From the NCBI GenBank assembly GCA_009363875.1, contig CM018682.1, positions 55,574,031 to 55,638,030 on the forward strand: a DNA stretch of 64,000 nucleotides, in the 5' to 3' direction. Of the stretch, positions 1 to 11,560 are shown piece after piece (position 1 is the first letter of the stretch; the number at the start of each line of letters is the position of its first letter). This DNA comes from Mikania micrantha (lineage: Eukaryota > Streptophyta > Magnoliopsida > Asterales > Asteraceae). A program made the translations under genes and the position numbers. The notes under the pieces are model-generated. The model worked only from the letters and a program-made list of their open reading frames with translations. It did no database searches and was not told the DNA's origin.

Positions 1-27
1 TAGAGAGCCAAGGCTCTGATACCACTT
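1..27 (-). other. Primer-binding site and internal edge of a minus-strand LTR element
   Basis: Positions 12-24 read ggctctgatacca, the reverse complement of TGGTATCAGAGCC, the site complementary to the 3' end of plant initiator-Met tRNA. It lies 3 bp outside the LTR that starts at 28, the expected spacing. The body of this element is therefore left of the window and runs on the minus strand. Confidence 0.85.
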
Positions 28-662
28 TGTAGGACCAATTTGGAGCCCGGAAACAATCCGGTTCACCAAGGAATCTGCTCTACAGCCACTGGAATAGTGC
101 GGAATCCTATTCTAGGGTTTTCCAATCGAAAACACCAAGCCCCATGGCGATCCGATGATGAAGAGTGAACGTTTCGAAAGAAATCGAACACCACGGAGTG
201 AGAATCGAAGTTGGACATCAAGAGTCGGCTCAAATCCTTGAGGGTATGACACTGGAGTGCTCTGGGAAGAGAGGAGACTCGAAAAAGTTAGGTTTGAATC
301 TGTTTGCAGAAGTATATATAGACTGCACTCATTTGGCCGAATGAGTGGCCGAATTACTCATTAGGCGAATGGATCAGCCGAAAGAGCTTGGTCAACCGAA
401 TGAGTCATGCGGATGACTCATTCGTTCGCCCCAGTCATTCGCTAGGCGTTCATTCACCCGAATGACCTCATTCTTAGGGTCATTCGCACGAATGGGGCTA
501 TATCATATATATATATAATCAAAGTCAACCATAGTCAAACACATATAAACTTGAATAAACATTAAAGAACAATAGAGAATAACTGATCTTCTTTAATAAG
601 ATAAACTTTATACATTAAGATCATACAAAACATAGAACTAGGGACATTTCTGTGCACTAACA
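28..662 (-). repeat. 5' LTR of minus-strand retrotransposon, probably Ty1-copia
   Basis: The 635-bp segment starts TGTAGGACC and ends CTAACA on the plus strand, so in element sense it runs TGTTAGTGCA to CCTACA. The adjoining primer site fixes its orientation. A TATATATATATGATAT-like TATA box lies near 500-516 in element sense. Between about 340 and 500 there are many CATTCG/CGAATG copies. The short LTR with a TGTTAGTGCA end resembles Ty1-copia LTRs, but no coding sequence is in view, so the superfamily is inferred. It interrupts a D-family LTR; the duplication on this side would be CCCCA at 663-667. Confidence 0.75.
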
Positions 663-2579
663 CCCCAGCTTGCCACTCTAGGCGGTACGCGTGGAGTGAA
701 AATATCTGAGGACTCTGGATTCCCTCGCGGTACGCTTAGCCCCAAACCGTCCTGCGAGGCGGCACGCAAGGGATATGGTGTTTTAAAAATCAAAATAAAA
801 TATCATATTCATGCATACGTTCATATTGTTTCAACTTTCTCGAACTTACTTCACTTTCCACACGACCAGATTGATTTCTCACCATCAAATCACAGTTTTA
901 ATGCTACCGGAACGTCCGGATCGCACCAACGAACGTATCTACAAGTGCTGATCATCATTTTTGTCCGAGAAATCCATTCGATTAGGTAACGATTCGTTTC
1001 AACCTACTAGTTTGATAATGGTTTAATTAGATCTTGTTTTTGAACGTAATGCAATAGCTAGGGTTGTTGATTATTGACTATATAATGGCAAGGAATGATT
1101 ATAAACGAAAAACTTGATATGTTAACGGTGAAATTCTTGTTTTGATCTGTTGTAATGACCGGTTATCATGAAACTATATCTATTATTATAATGGTTTAAA
1201 CCATTTTATTGTGACAACATTTGTGATTGTTTTGATCAATTATTGAAATGCAAGGTTAAATCCAATTGTTTCAAACTAATCACAATCATTAACATAATCC
1301 TTGGAACGACTATCTGATGTTTATGATAACAGTCAGATTAGTACATTGAACATAGTTATTAAACCTATTCCAATGTTTCATTATGGTGTTTGATGGTATC
1401 TGGGTAATCAGTAACAAGGATTGACCATTCCTAAGCCATAAATCCAACTAGAAACAATTTCGTAATATAATCAACAACAATACCTAATTGGTTAATCTGA
1501 GAACATTCTGGTTAATCGAATGAGTCATCAACTTTGTATTAGGAACCTGAATCAGTACAGGTTCCTACATTATCATACATTGTATGATAATACATTAAAA
1601 CAACTAATTATGTATCTAATATCGATTTGATGACTTTCAATGCAATGTCTTTAACATTGAACGTTTAGACAGATCTAATCAGTAAGTTAAAACATAAATA
1701 ACTTATTAAACATAAACTAATGCAGAACAGTCTGTGCAATATTCTGCTATCTTGAGACTTCAGGTGAGTTTTGTACAACGTCTTTTATTTTTAATGTTTT
1801 ACAAACATCAGGGTAATTCTGTGAAACTATTTCTGAACATATGATATGTATTAATGTTATCTGTGTGATTTCATGTGAACTCGTGATGAACTTGTAACAT
1901 TTCATGGGATTTTGCTATTAGATATTTATCACAATATCGAAAAAGTCCACATATCCTGAACAATATCCAGTGAACCCATGTGGGGCCGAACAGGAATCAA
2001 TGATAGTACTATCGGCTGACAACCCTTTCACTGGGAGGTTTGCTTCTCCTCTTGTGTGAACGTTTGTTACCTGTTTCTGAAACACCTTCTTAATGTTAGT
2101 GATAGACATTAAGATAATTAGACATCAAGATATTTACAGACGGGTAGTATCTTTGTAAAACGTAGAATTGTCCGAAAGGAACTAGATATGGGTCTCATGG
2201 TTATCATGAACACTGTATATCGAAAACTTACATATCATATCATATTGTTTAAATTAAATTTTACGAACTCACCAGCTTTGTTCTGACTTTTCCCAACTCA
2301 AATCTTTTGCAGGTAGACAATGTCCATCGGCGAGGTCACACGTTTAAACACTTGTAATTAAACAATTTGGTTTATGTGATAAGCTTAGTTTGTACACTGT
2401 AAATTCGGATATGGATGACGAAACCCTAGTAATAAATTATCTTTAAGTTAATATGTGTGTTATGATACCGGATCAAGTAAGTTACACCCCATCTCTAAGA
2501 CATCACCACTATACTCCCGCGACCTTCTTAGAGTATTCAGTGACATCAGCAATAGGTGACGAGAGGTGGGGGTGTGACA
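663..2579 (+). repeat. Old D-family LTR, 5' part missing
   Basis: This stretch aligns from end to end with the later part of the LTRs of element D (about 32240-34177), with many substitutions. It has degenerate copies of the D-specific CGCGGTACGCG array at 680-770, the donor CAG|GTGAGT at 1763/1764, the acceptor TTTTGCAG at 2312 and the terminal GGTGGGGGTGTGACA ending at 2579. No primer site follows, so it is a solo or 3' LTR. Its start is cut off by the copia-type element whose LTR ends at 662. Confidence 0.8.
1764..2312 (+). other. Putative LTR-embedded intron (old D-family LTR)
   Basis: Donor TTCAG|GTGAGTTTT at 1763/1764 and acceptor AATCTTTTGCAG ending at 2312 would enclose 549 bp. A CTGAC branch-point-like motif lies about 25-30 nt before the acceptor. 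The same pair occurs at the same places in both LTRs of element D. Splicing itself is inferred. Confidence 0.5.
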
Positions 2580-3575
2580 AAATTCCTTCACAGAAATAAA
2601 CGACGACATTCGCTACATAACATTCGCACGAGTGAATCAGGCGAAAGAGATGTCGAGCGAATGAGAAGGAGTACATTCGCATCCGAAACTGTGCGAATAG
2701 AAATCCATTCGTACGAATTAAGAGAGGGAATGACTCAGGTCATTCGTGGAACTTCATTCACACAAAACCTGGATCATTCGTATCAATGACCCATTCGTCC
2801 TAACAGACTTCACTAAAAGACTAAGTGTTAAAAATCAAACGATTTAAACAATAACAAGAATGTATAACCACAAGAAACCAACAAAGTGATTAAAATATTA
2901 ATGCATTACTAAAACACATTAACTGAAACGCAGGTATTTGATCAGAAGCGTCCTCAGGCCAATAGTACCACCACAGGCGACCTTGAACAATAGGTGAGTT
3001 CATAGCCCCATTTTAATGGAACTTTATTCTAAAACTTTTTGGGGCTGAGAGCATGAAAATGTTTATCTAAAGTACAGGTTATACATAAAATCATCTCAAT
3101 TTACATTTACGTTATTAATGATAATAAATTTCCTACATTAATCAATGGTTGAGTGTATGTTTTGCATATTCACCCAGGCACGTGAGTAACATCAGTACAC
3201 ACACATCTGTAAGACCCTTCATCAATCATTCATTTACCATCAGTTGATGGGTGCCAACCGGCGATAACGTAGATAATACTACTAGTCTAACAAACTTCCG
3301 GCGCCGAGGCCGGTACGTTACGCTACAAGATGTATACATCATTAGGATTAGGTCTGTGTGATCTAATCAACAAGGGCAACACAAGGTTAGGCTTGGTAAA
3401 TGGACATGTGCAAGATAGAATAGACAGACACCCTCTGCAGAACCCTCTAATTCTGTTGATCGAATACTCACTTGGGATACTAACTTCAAGGGGAATAGTA
3501 TAGTGCATGCGTAGCGAAGCTTCAAATCTATGTTAGGTATGCAGTCGTGAATCAACTAGGGCGTGGTGGGATAGT
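2580..3575 (+). repeat. 5' LTR of element A, 3' end deleted
   Basis: 3078-3575 aligns closely with 50621-51118, which continues there to a complete LTR end. Here the match stops at about 3575 and gag sequence begins at once, so about 520 bp of LTR end, the primer site and the gag N-terminus are missing. 2600-2800 carries a CATTCG-rich array. The donor TAG|GTGAGT is at 2993/2994, followed by AGCCCCA and TGGGGCT hairpin arms. Confidence 0.65.
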
Positions 3576-4630
3576 CCAAATGATTGGGCCGGACAAAATT
3601 TCCGGCTCGGGAAGTGCCACCACTGGAACCACCACCAGTTACACTTACCGAAACTTCGTATGGTGCAAACCCCCTACATTCAAAGGCACTGAGGGTGCAG
3701 TTGGGTTGGCCCAATGGATCAACAAAATGGAACACACGCTTGACATCAATAGCTGCTCGAAATCACACCGAGTCTGATATGCGGCTGGATCTTTTGAAAG
3801 AAGACCACTAGTGTGGTGGATTTCCCAGATTCAGACGAAAGGGAGAGAAGTGCCCTAGCTCTGCCATGGGCCGGGTTTACAGGGTTGCTACGTCAAAAGT
3901 TCTGCCTGAAAAATGAACTCCAAAACGTCGAGCAGTAACTATGGAGCCATGAGATGATCGGGGCGGATAACCTCACCTTCACCACTCGATTCAATGAATT
4001 GGTATCCCTGGTACCCTACCTGCTCCCCACCACTGAGAAGATCATCGACTAGTTTGTCCGCGGACTACCCCAGTGCATATGCACCCACGTGCTCACTGCG
4101 AATCCACCTACTCTGGATTCAACCATAGCCCTCTCATCCACCTTGACCGATGTCATGGTGCAAATAGGTGTACTTAAAGATGAATCTATGCAAGCTAAAG
4201 AGGAGTTGGTCAATAACCCGGAACCACACCGGCACAAAAATCAAAAGACTGTTAAGGGGTATGCCATGGTAGCCCCTATCAACCAAGTTTCTTCTGCCCC
4301 TATCAACCATATTCGCAGACAGTACACTGGGAATCTACCCCTGTGAAATAAATGCCAATATCACCATGCGATTGAAGTACCGTGCAGACAGTGCACGAAC
4401 TGCGGGAGGATGGGCCACTGGGCTCAAGGCTTCAGGACGCCACTAACACCAAATCAACCCGCTACCGTAGTGCCCGCACTCCCTCCACCAAATGTCAATC
4501 GCAGTTGCTACACTTGCAGGGAGCCCGGGCACGTGTCTCGCAATTGCCCAAGGAGGGTGCCACCTATTCAACCTGCGCCCTGAGGAAGAACCTTTGCGTT
4601 AGGAGCACCTGCTGCACGCCAGGATACCAA
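3576..4630 (+). pseudogene. gag: Element A gag, degenerate Ty3/gypsy capsid and nucleocapsid
   Basis: Gag would form the retrotransposon particle and package its RNA. Visible landmarks are the capsid motif PPTFKGTEGAVGL near 3680, a broken WW motif near 3810, and two nucleocapsid knuckles near 4380-4550. The first knuckle reads CTNCGRMGHWAQGF, with Phe where the last Cys should be; the second, CYTCREPGHVSRNC, is intact. Several frameshifts and stops break the frame and the N-terminus is lost in the junction with the LTR. It is closest to element B here. No functional product is possible. Confidence 0.85.
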
Positions 4631-7600
4631 TGTCATCACGGGTACGTTTCTTCTAAATAACCACTACGTATCTATTTTATTTAACACAGGTTCTGACAAG
4701 ATTTTTATTTCTTCCGAACACGAAACCATGCTTGGTCGTCATGCGGTACCGTTGGACTCTGCGTACACCACTGAGGTGGCGGATGGTAAACTGATCTTGG
4801 TACATACCGTGATCAAGGATTGCTCATTGGTCTTGAATGAGCAACGTTTCTTAATTGATCTTATCTGAAAAAGTTGAAAATCTTTGACGTGATTATCGGG
4901 ATGGACTGGCTGTCCCATCATTGTGTTGAACTTATCTGTTCAGAGAAGCTCCTTCGCATCCCAAAAACTGATGGAAGTCTGTTGGAAGTACGTTGAGACC
5001 GAGTAAAGGAAGGCTTCGAAATCATATCTTGCATAAAGGCTCGCAAGTTTTTATGAAAGCAGTGTGTGGTGTAGCTATCTCATGTGGTGGAGAAAGGGAG
5101 AGACAAGACCAAGATACATGATGTACCGATAGTGAAGGAGTATCTAGAAGTTTTCTCTGATGACTTACCTGGGTTACCCCAGTGCGACCAGTAGAATTCC
5201 GCATAGACCTAATTCTTGGAGCAACTCTCGTTGCTAAATCTCCATACAGATTAGCACCCTCAGAAATGCAGGAGTAATCAAATCAACTGTAGGAATTATT
5301 GGTTAAGGGTTTCATCCGACCGAGGTACTCACCATGGGGAGCTCCAGTTTTTTTTGTAAAGATGAAGGATAGATCCTTTAGGATACGTATAGACTACAGA
5401 GAACTGAATAAGTTAACCATCAAGAATCGGTACCAATACCCGAGGATTGATGATGTTTTGATCAATTTCAAGGGGTGTGCTACTTCTTGAAGATTGATCT
5501 GCGTTCCGGTTACCATCAGCTTATGATTCAAGATGAAGACATATCGAAAACAGCCTTTCGAACAAGGTATGGGCATTTTGAATGATGGTGATGCTTTCGG
5601 ACTGAAAAACGCACCCGCGGTTTTCATGGATCTCATGAACCACGTGTGCAAGTCGTATCTGGATCAGTTTGTTATTGTCTTTATTGATCACATATTGATC
5701 TACTCCAAATATGAAGCTGAGCAGACAACATCTTAGGAAAATCTTGGAGCTGTTAAGGAATGAGAAACTCTATGCCAAATTCTCAAAATGCGAATTTTGG
5801 CTAAGGGATGTTCAATTCTTGGGTTATGTGATTAACAGTAGAGGTATCCATGTGGACCATGCCAACATTGAGGCGATCAAGAACTGGGATACCCCAACGA
5901 CGCCAACTGAAATACGGTCATTTATGGGTCTGGTAGGATATTACAGAAGGTTCATTTCCAACATCTCCAAAGTAGCGCTACCACTCACCAAACTAACTCA
6001 GAAAAGTGAACCGTTCATTTGGGAGTAGAAGCAAAAGGATTCCTTCCAAACTTTGAAACAGAAACTGTATAATGCCCCCATCTTAACTCTCCCGGAAGGT
6101 AATGATGACTTTGTAGTATACTGTGATGCTTCCCATCAGGGACTCGGATGTGTACAGATGCAACAAGACACGGACGCCTTCAGAAAACTGAAGATACATG
6201 AGAAGAATTATACGACACATGATCTGGAACTGGGAGCAGTGGTCTTCGCGTTGAAAATTTGGAGGCATTATTTATATGGTACCAAGTGTACCATATATAC
6301 TGATCACAAATATACTGATCAAAAAGAACTCAACTTGCGACAGCGGCGTTGGGTTGAACTTCTAAACGATTATGACTGTGTGATAAAGTACCACCCTGGC
6401 AAGGCAAATGTTGTGGCGGATGCTTTGAGTCGGAAAGAACAAGTCAAACCCTTGTGTGTAAGGGCAATGGGAATGACGGTGCAAACCAGCTTAAGAGACA
6501 GCATTATACAAGCACAGCAACAGCTAGTGGGGCAGGGAAATCTGAAAAAGGAGCTTGATTGTGGGGCCGAAATACAGTTCGACACGAAACTGGATAGGGT
6601 GATATATTACCAGGATCGTGTATTGATTGCTACGGTAGATGAGCTTAGGAAACTCATCCTTGATGAAGCACACAAGACACGATACTCAGTACATCAGGCG
6701 CTGATAAAATGTACCAGGATGTTCGGGGATTCTATTGGTGGCCATGGATGAAGAAAGACATAGCTGAGTATGTCAGTCGGTGTCTGACTTGCGCAAAGTT
6801 GAAAGCAGAGCACCAGAAACCGTCTAGTTTATTGGAACAGCCTCAGATTCCACTATGGAAGTGGGAACAAATCACTATGGATTTCATTAACAAGCTACAC
6901 CGCACTTCTAGTGGACAGGATACGATATGGGTCATCATTAAGCGACTCACCAAATCTGCCCATTTTTTCCAATGCGCGAAACATTCACCATGGAAAAATT
7001 GGCAAGATGGTATATAAATGAGGTTGTGGTACGTATGGGGTGACATTGTCCATTAATTCCGATTGTGACAGTCGATTCACGTCGCGGTTCTCGCACTCCC
7101 TGCAGAAATTTCTGGGAACGAGCGTAAACTTGAGTACGACTTGCCATCCATAAACGGATGGTCAAAGTGAACATACGATCCAAACCCTGGAAGATATGCT
7201 AAGAACGTGTGTCATGGATTTTGGTGGGAACTGGGACTCCCATTTGCCACTAATTGAATTTTCCTATAATAACATCTGCATAGCTGCATAGGATGCGCCC
7301 CATTCGAAGCATTGGGCCTGAGTTTATTCAAGAGACTATCCAACAAAGGCTACATTCTGCTAGAAGTAGACAAAAGAGCTATGCTGACAAACGTCACAAA
7401 CCACTAGAACTCCAAGTAGGAGGCCGAGTCATGTTGAAGCTTTCTCCTTGGAAGGGTTTCGTTCATTGTGGAGCCAACGGCAAACTGGCACCTAGATATG
7501 TAGGCCCCTTTGAGGTAACACAACGAGTTGGCCCCGTAGCTTACAGACTAAAGCTACCCGAAGGACTCCTAGTTGTACATGACGTGTTTCATGTATCTAA

Positions 7601-7632
7601 TCTAAAGAAGTGTGTAGCTCACGAATCGTTGA
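4631..7632 (+). pseudogene. pol: Element A pol: protease, RT, RNase H, integrase; inactivated
   Basis: Domain order is protease, reverse transcriptase, RNase H, integrase, as in Ty3/gypsy. The protease motif is FNTGSDK (DTG lost, about 4680). RT motifs start near 5300; the catalytic box reads FIDHILIYSK near 5690, so the second Asp is His. RNase H is around 6110-6330 and the integrase zinc region around 6690-6800. The second integrase Asp region (about 7060) is scrambled. The last visible block is the integrase C-terminus (YADKRHKPLELQVGGRVMLK, about 7380). Stops or frameshifts recur every few hundred bases. The frame is cut at 7632 by the minus-strand LTR G. Confidence 0.9.
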
Positions 7633-9734
7633 TGTCACACCGCGAGCCGGTGGGCCGAATCGTATGTTCTATCGGGTGGAAAGGTCTCGAGGTGCGATAT
7701 CTTGTGATAATCGGAGTGATCAGATTGTATACATAGCACAACATTTGAGAATAACTAAAGCACAAGAATAATTAACTAGAAGTTTCAAAGTTAAATTACG
7801 ACTGTCATGTTTGTTAATTTAACCAAGCAAACATATCCATTAAAATCATATGTCTACTATCTTGTGACCAAACAAGATATCAAACTGATTCACTGCCTAC
7901 GAGCAAAATATGTGCTTCCAAAAGTTACTAGGTCCACTATCTGGGCATCCTAGTATACATCCTACAATCTTAACCTAGTAGTGTACGTCACCTGAGAAAA
8001 CATGCAAGAAAACAAAGTCAACACATGGTTGGTGAGTTCATATAGTTTTGTTGTTGAAAAATGAATTTGTACAAACCTGACCAAGTGACAACCTTAACCT
8101 CACCAACAACCACCTATACTATCCAACCAAGTATGCTTATATATAGGGCATACGTAGGGTCAAGCTTACCGCCAGGACACCACATACCGGACCACATAGT
8201 ATATTGTTGTTAATGATATTTAAGCGTTTCACCCTCAACCACAACACACTAATTTCGTCAAATGTGGAAAACCTCTTTAGTCCTTAAGCTCATTACACGC
8301 ACATCAACCCCATGGCAAATGTGGAAAAATGTGGAAAAATGTGGAAATAATTAATTAAAATGCTTAAATAAATGAACAGATAAACATTTAATTAGAAACT
8401 AAGTCCTATTGATTGGGCCTTGGTCAAACTCGAGAAGACTAGTCTAGCAATCAAAGGTTCTTAGCGGTTAGAGGATTCTATAAATATCATCAAACATGTG
8501 ACCTATAATCAATCAGTCTAGCTAGGACATATTTTGAAATATAGGATTTTATTTGATCGTTCGTGACCGTTCTTGACCGTTCAGTTCTTTGGCACATGCT
8601 ATCTTTGATATTTCCCAGATATTCCTCTAAAAATAGATCGCTGAAAATAGATAGTTGAAAATAGTTCTCTGAAACAGAACGTTGAACATGTATACTCGAA
8701 ATGAAACAATTTTACATACAAACATATACGATTTAAAAGTGTTTAAGTAAAATATAATCCAAGGAAAATAATTTACGCATGCTTCTCAGCCCCGCGTTAA
8801 TAAAACAAAAGTGTTTAGAAAAGGGGCAATAAACTCAAATTTTAAGTTTTAGAGCATTGAATCTGTGTAAAAGTATTGAATATAAACATTGAATATGAGT
8901 ATCGAGTATTTGAGTATAAAAAATGTACATTTGAGAAAATATATGTCCGAGGAAATATGAAAGTATTCATAACTCTTCAAACATAACTTGTAAGCGATTT
9001 AACAGTCAACAATTGATAAACAGTAAACAGTAAACAATTTATTAAACATGACAAACATTTATATAAAACAGTTATATAAAACATTTAACATGTTTCTCAG
9101 TCCCGCTGTAAAACAAAAGTGTTTGAAAAAGGACAAATGAACTCACCTGTGTTGTAGCCTACTTGAATAACTTAGAACTGCACTTGCTCATTTGTTGTAT
9201 CGAATGTAGCTTCAACACCTAATTTCATTGGTTATGGTTTTGTGTTGTAAGTGTTTATAGTTATTGTTATTGTGTTTTAATACTAGTGTGTGACTAATTG
9301 TCCTACTTGTTGCTAAAATAAGTGTTTAATGTTTAATTCTATCTCATCCTATTTAACTTAGCTTACTACACCCTTACCCAACATAAATGAAAAGTAACTT
9401 AGATAATCAAAGTTTATGTTTTAAAGAAGTGGTTTATACAAGATGTTTAGTTTTAAAGTTTTGTAGTTTAAAAGAAAGTTAACTTATTTTTATAAAACAT
9501 CATTTTCTTTTGCCAAAAAATATTTAAGTTAATCTTACAAACTTTTATTTATGCAACTAAGCAATAAATTTTAAAATAAATATAGGTTTATATCATAAAA
9601 CATGAAATTTACAAAGTTGAACTTAGGTTAACTCAATTAAGTATAACATATGTTCTTATATGTTTTCTTGATGTTCATTACATGAACTTAACCATAGTAA
9701 ATGACCAAAATTGATTACTTACTATCAATCCAAT
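7633..9734 (-). repeat. LTR G, minus strand, truncated at its 5' end
   Basis: On the plus strand it starts TGTCACACCGCGAGCCGG, the reverse of the CCGGCTCGGGGTGTGACA end shared by LTRs B, E, H and I. It has the CTTATATATAGGGCATAC block at 8135-8200, the acceptor (reverse of TTTTCTCAG|GTGACG) at 7992, and two copies of the donor-hairpin region at about 8785-8835 and 9085-9150. Its body is related to LTR B in opposite orientation. It ends without a TGTAAC terminus at about 9700-9735, where plus-strand LTR B sequence starts. It interrupts element A integrase; the expected duplication GTTGA (7628-7632) has no visible partner. Confidence 0.7.
7992..9146 (-). other. Putative LTR-embedded intron (LTR G)
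   Basis: In element sense the donor is ACAG|GTGAGTTCAT (plus-strand 9147/9146) and the acceptor is CATGTTTTCTCAG (ending at 7992). Hairpin arms GTCCT and GGGAC follow the donor. The enclosed 1,155 bp contains the TATATATA block. Inferred from conservation with LTRs B, E, H and I. Confidence 0.45.
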
Positions 9735-10141
9735 TGATTACTCACCAACCATGTGTTGACTTGATCTTTTTGCATGACTTCTCAGGTGACGAACACGTCA
9801 ATTAAGAAGTTATTGCTTTTGGACTAGGATGCCAGATAGAGGACCTAGTGTTTTTGGACCCGCATATTTTTGAAACATCATTTTACATATTTATTTTGTA
9901 TATCTTGTGCAGATACAAGATAGGAAATTATGATGTTGATAGTAGATTTAAATTGTTAAATTATGAACTAAACTAATGTAATTTAACTTTGTAATTCTAT
10001 TTTCATTTAGCAGTTTCTCATTAAATATCAAGTGCAATGTAAACAATCTGATCCACCACGATTATCATTCCCGATATCGCGCCCCGAGACCTTTCCGCCC
10101 GACGGGAAAGCCGATCCAACCCGCCGGCTTGGTGTGTGACA
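9735..10141 (+). repeat. 5' LTR stub of element B
   Basis: This matches the last about 360-400 bp of the complete B LTR (46670-47042), including the CTTCTCAG|GTGACGAAC acceptor (AG at 9784-9785) and the terminal GGTGTGTGACA at 10141. The rest of the LTR is missing and is replaced by the inverted LTR G. Confidence 0.85.
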
Positions 10142-10144
10142 GAT

Positions 10145-10157
10145 TGGTATCAGAGCC
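10145..10157 (+). other. Primer-binding site of element B
   Basis: TGGTATCAGAGCC, complementary to the initiator-Met tRNA 3' end, starts 3 bp after the LTR end at 10141. Confidence 0.95.
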
Positions 10158-10314
10158 ATGGTTATAAAGAAATATAGGTCATATTATTTAAGCGGTTTGG
10201 CCTGGAGTATAACCTAGGGACCGTTCATGTAGAGAAAATAGGATTTATATACTTGCATTGTGTCTTCTGCATTCGATTGTTGCACTAACCGATATCTTAT
10301 TGGTTATGATCAGA

Positions 10315-11560
10315 ATGCCGCCGAGAAGACCACCTCCCCTTATGCCTCCACCACCACCGCCACTTCCTCCTCCACCTCCTCCTCCTCCACACACTCCACC
10401 AGTTGACCCGAACGCGAATGCGAATTTGGATCCTGCCACCATCGCCTTGGCAACATTACTGAGTAGCCAGCTGACTAATCGGCTGAAGGAGGTGATTCCG
10501 GATATGCTCAACCATATTCGGAACGACAGCAACAACACCGGACACTCATCGGGAGAAGCCAGTGGAAATACTGGCGGTGCTTCAAACTACTCCTACAAAT
10601 CCTTTGTGGGATGTACACCGCCAAGTTTTAGCGGTACTGAGGGAGCCGTTGGATTAATCCAATGGATTGAAAAGATTGAGACTACACTGGACCTCTGCTG
10701 GCACTTTCAGCAAGCGAGCCTTGACTTGGTGGAACTCTCAGATTCAAGCGAGAGGAAGAGAGGAAGCCATGTCGATGACATGGGAAGATTTCAAGGCCCT
10801 TCTGAGAACTAAATTCTGTCCTAAGAACGAGTTGCAATGGATGGAAACTGATCTGTCTAACCATGTTATGAAAGGAGCTGATCATCTGGGGTACACTACC
10901 AGCTATCATGAGTTGGTAGCCTTGGTGCCATACATGGTACCAACACTGGAGAAGAGAATAGACAGGTATGTAGGTGGACTTCCCGCCTGCATTTAGGGTT
11001 TAGTTGTTGCGGCAAACCGTGTTACCTTAGAGTCTGCTGTGAGTTTGTCTGGGAAACTCACTGATTTGATGGTTGCCTCTGGTACTTTGAAGAAAGAGGC
11101 TGACACTGGCAAGCACAAGGAAGAGTCTTCCAAGAAACCCCATCATCACCAACACCCAAAGAAGAAGCAGAAGACCCTGAAGAACTACACAATGGCTACT
11201 CCACTTAACCAAGTAGCCATGGCACTGCAGAACCTGCAAAAGAAGCCATATAATGGCCCACACCCTATGTGTACTAAGGGCCAGTATCATCATGCTGCAA
11301 GCAATCCCTGCCGTCACTGCACGGGATGTGGAAGAAAGGGCCATTGGGTCCAAAATTTCAGGATGACACCCAACCAAGCAGTCAACAATGCTGCTTTAGC
11401 TCTCCCTCCACCCAAAAACCAGAACAACGGTGGATGCTACAACTGTGGCGAAATTGGCCACTTTGCAAAGAACTGCCCAAAGAAAGCACAACCGGCAGTT
11501 CCAGCACCACATGGAAGAGATTTTACTATAGGAGCTCCAGCTGCACGCCAAGACCCGAAC
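10315..11560 (+). pseudogene. gag: Element B gag, frameshifted
   Basis: The likely start is the ATG at 10315 (MPPRRPPPLMPPPPPP), about 160 bp after the primer site. A proline-rich N-terminus precedes the capsid motif CTPPSFSGTEGAVGLIQWIE near 10610. A one-base shift near 10690 moves the frame; the rest (ALTWWNSQ, then GREEAMSMTWEDF) is in another frame. A TAG at 10994-10996 interrupts it again. The nucleocapsid has a first knuckle CTGCGRKGHWVQNF (last Cys replaced by Phe, as in A) and an intact second, CYNCGEIGHFAKNC. A His- and Lys-rich linker precedes the knuckles. It would be the structural protein of the particle. Confidence 0.9.
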
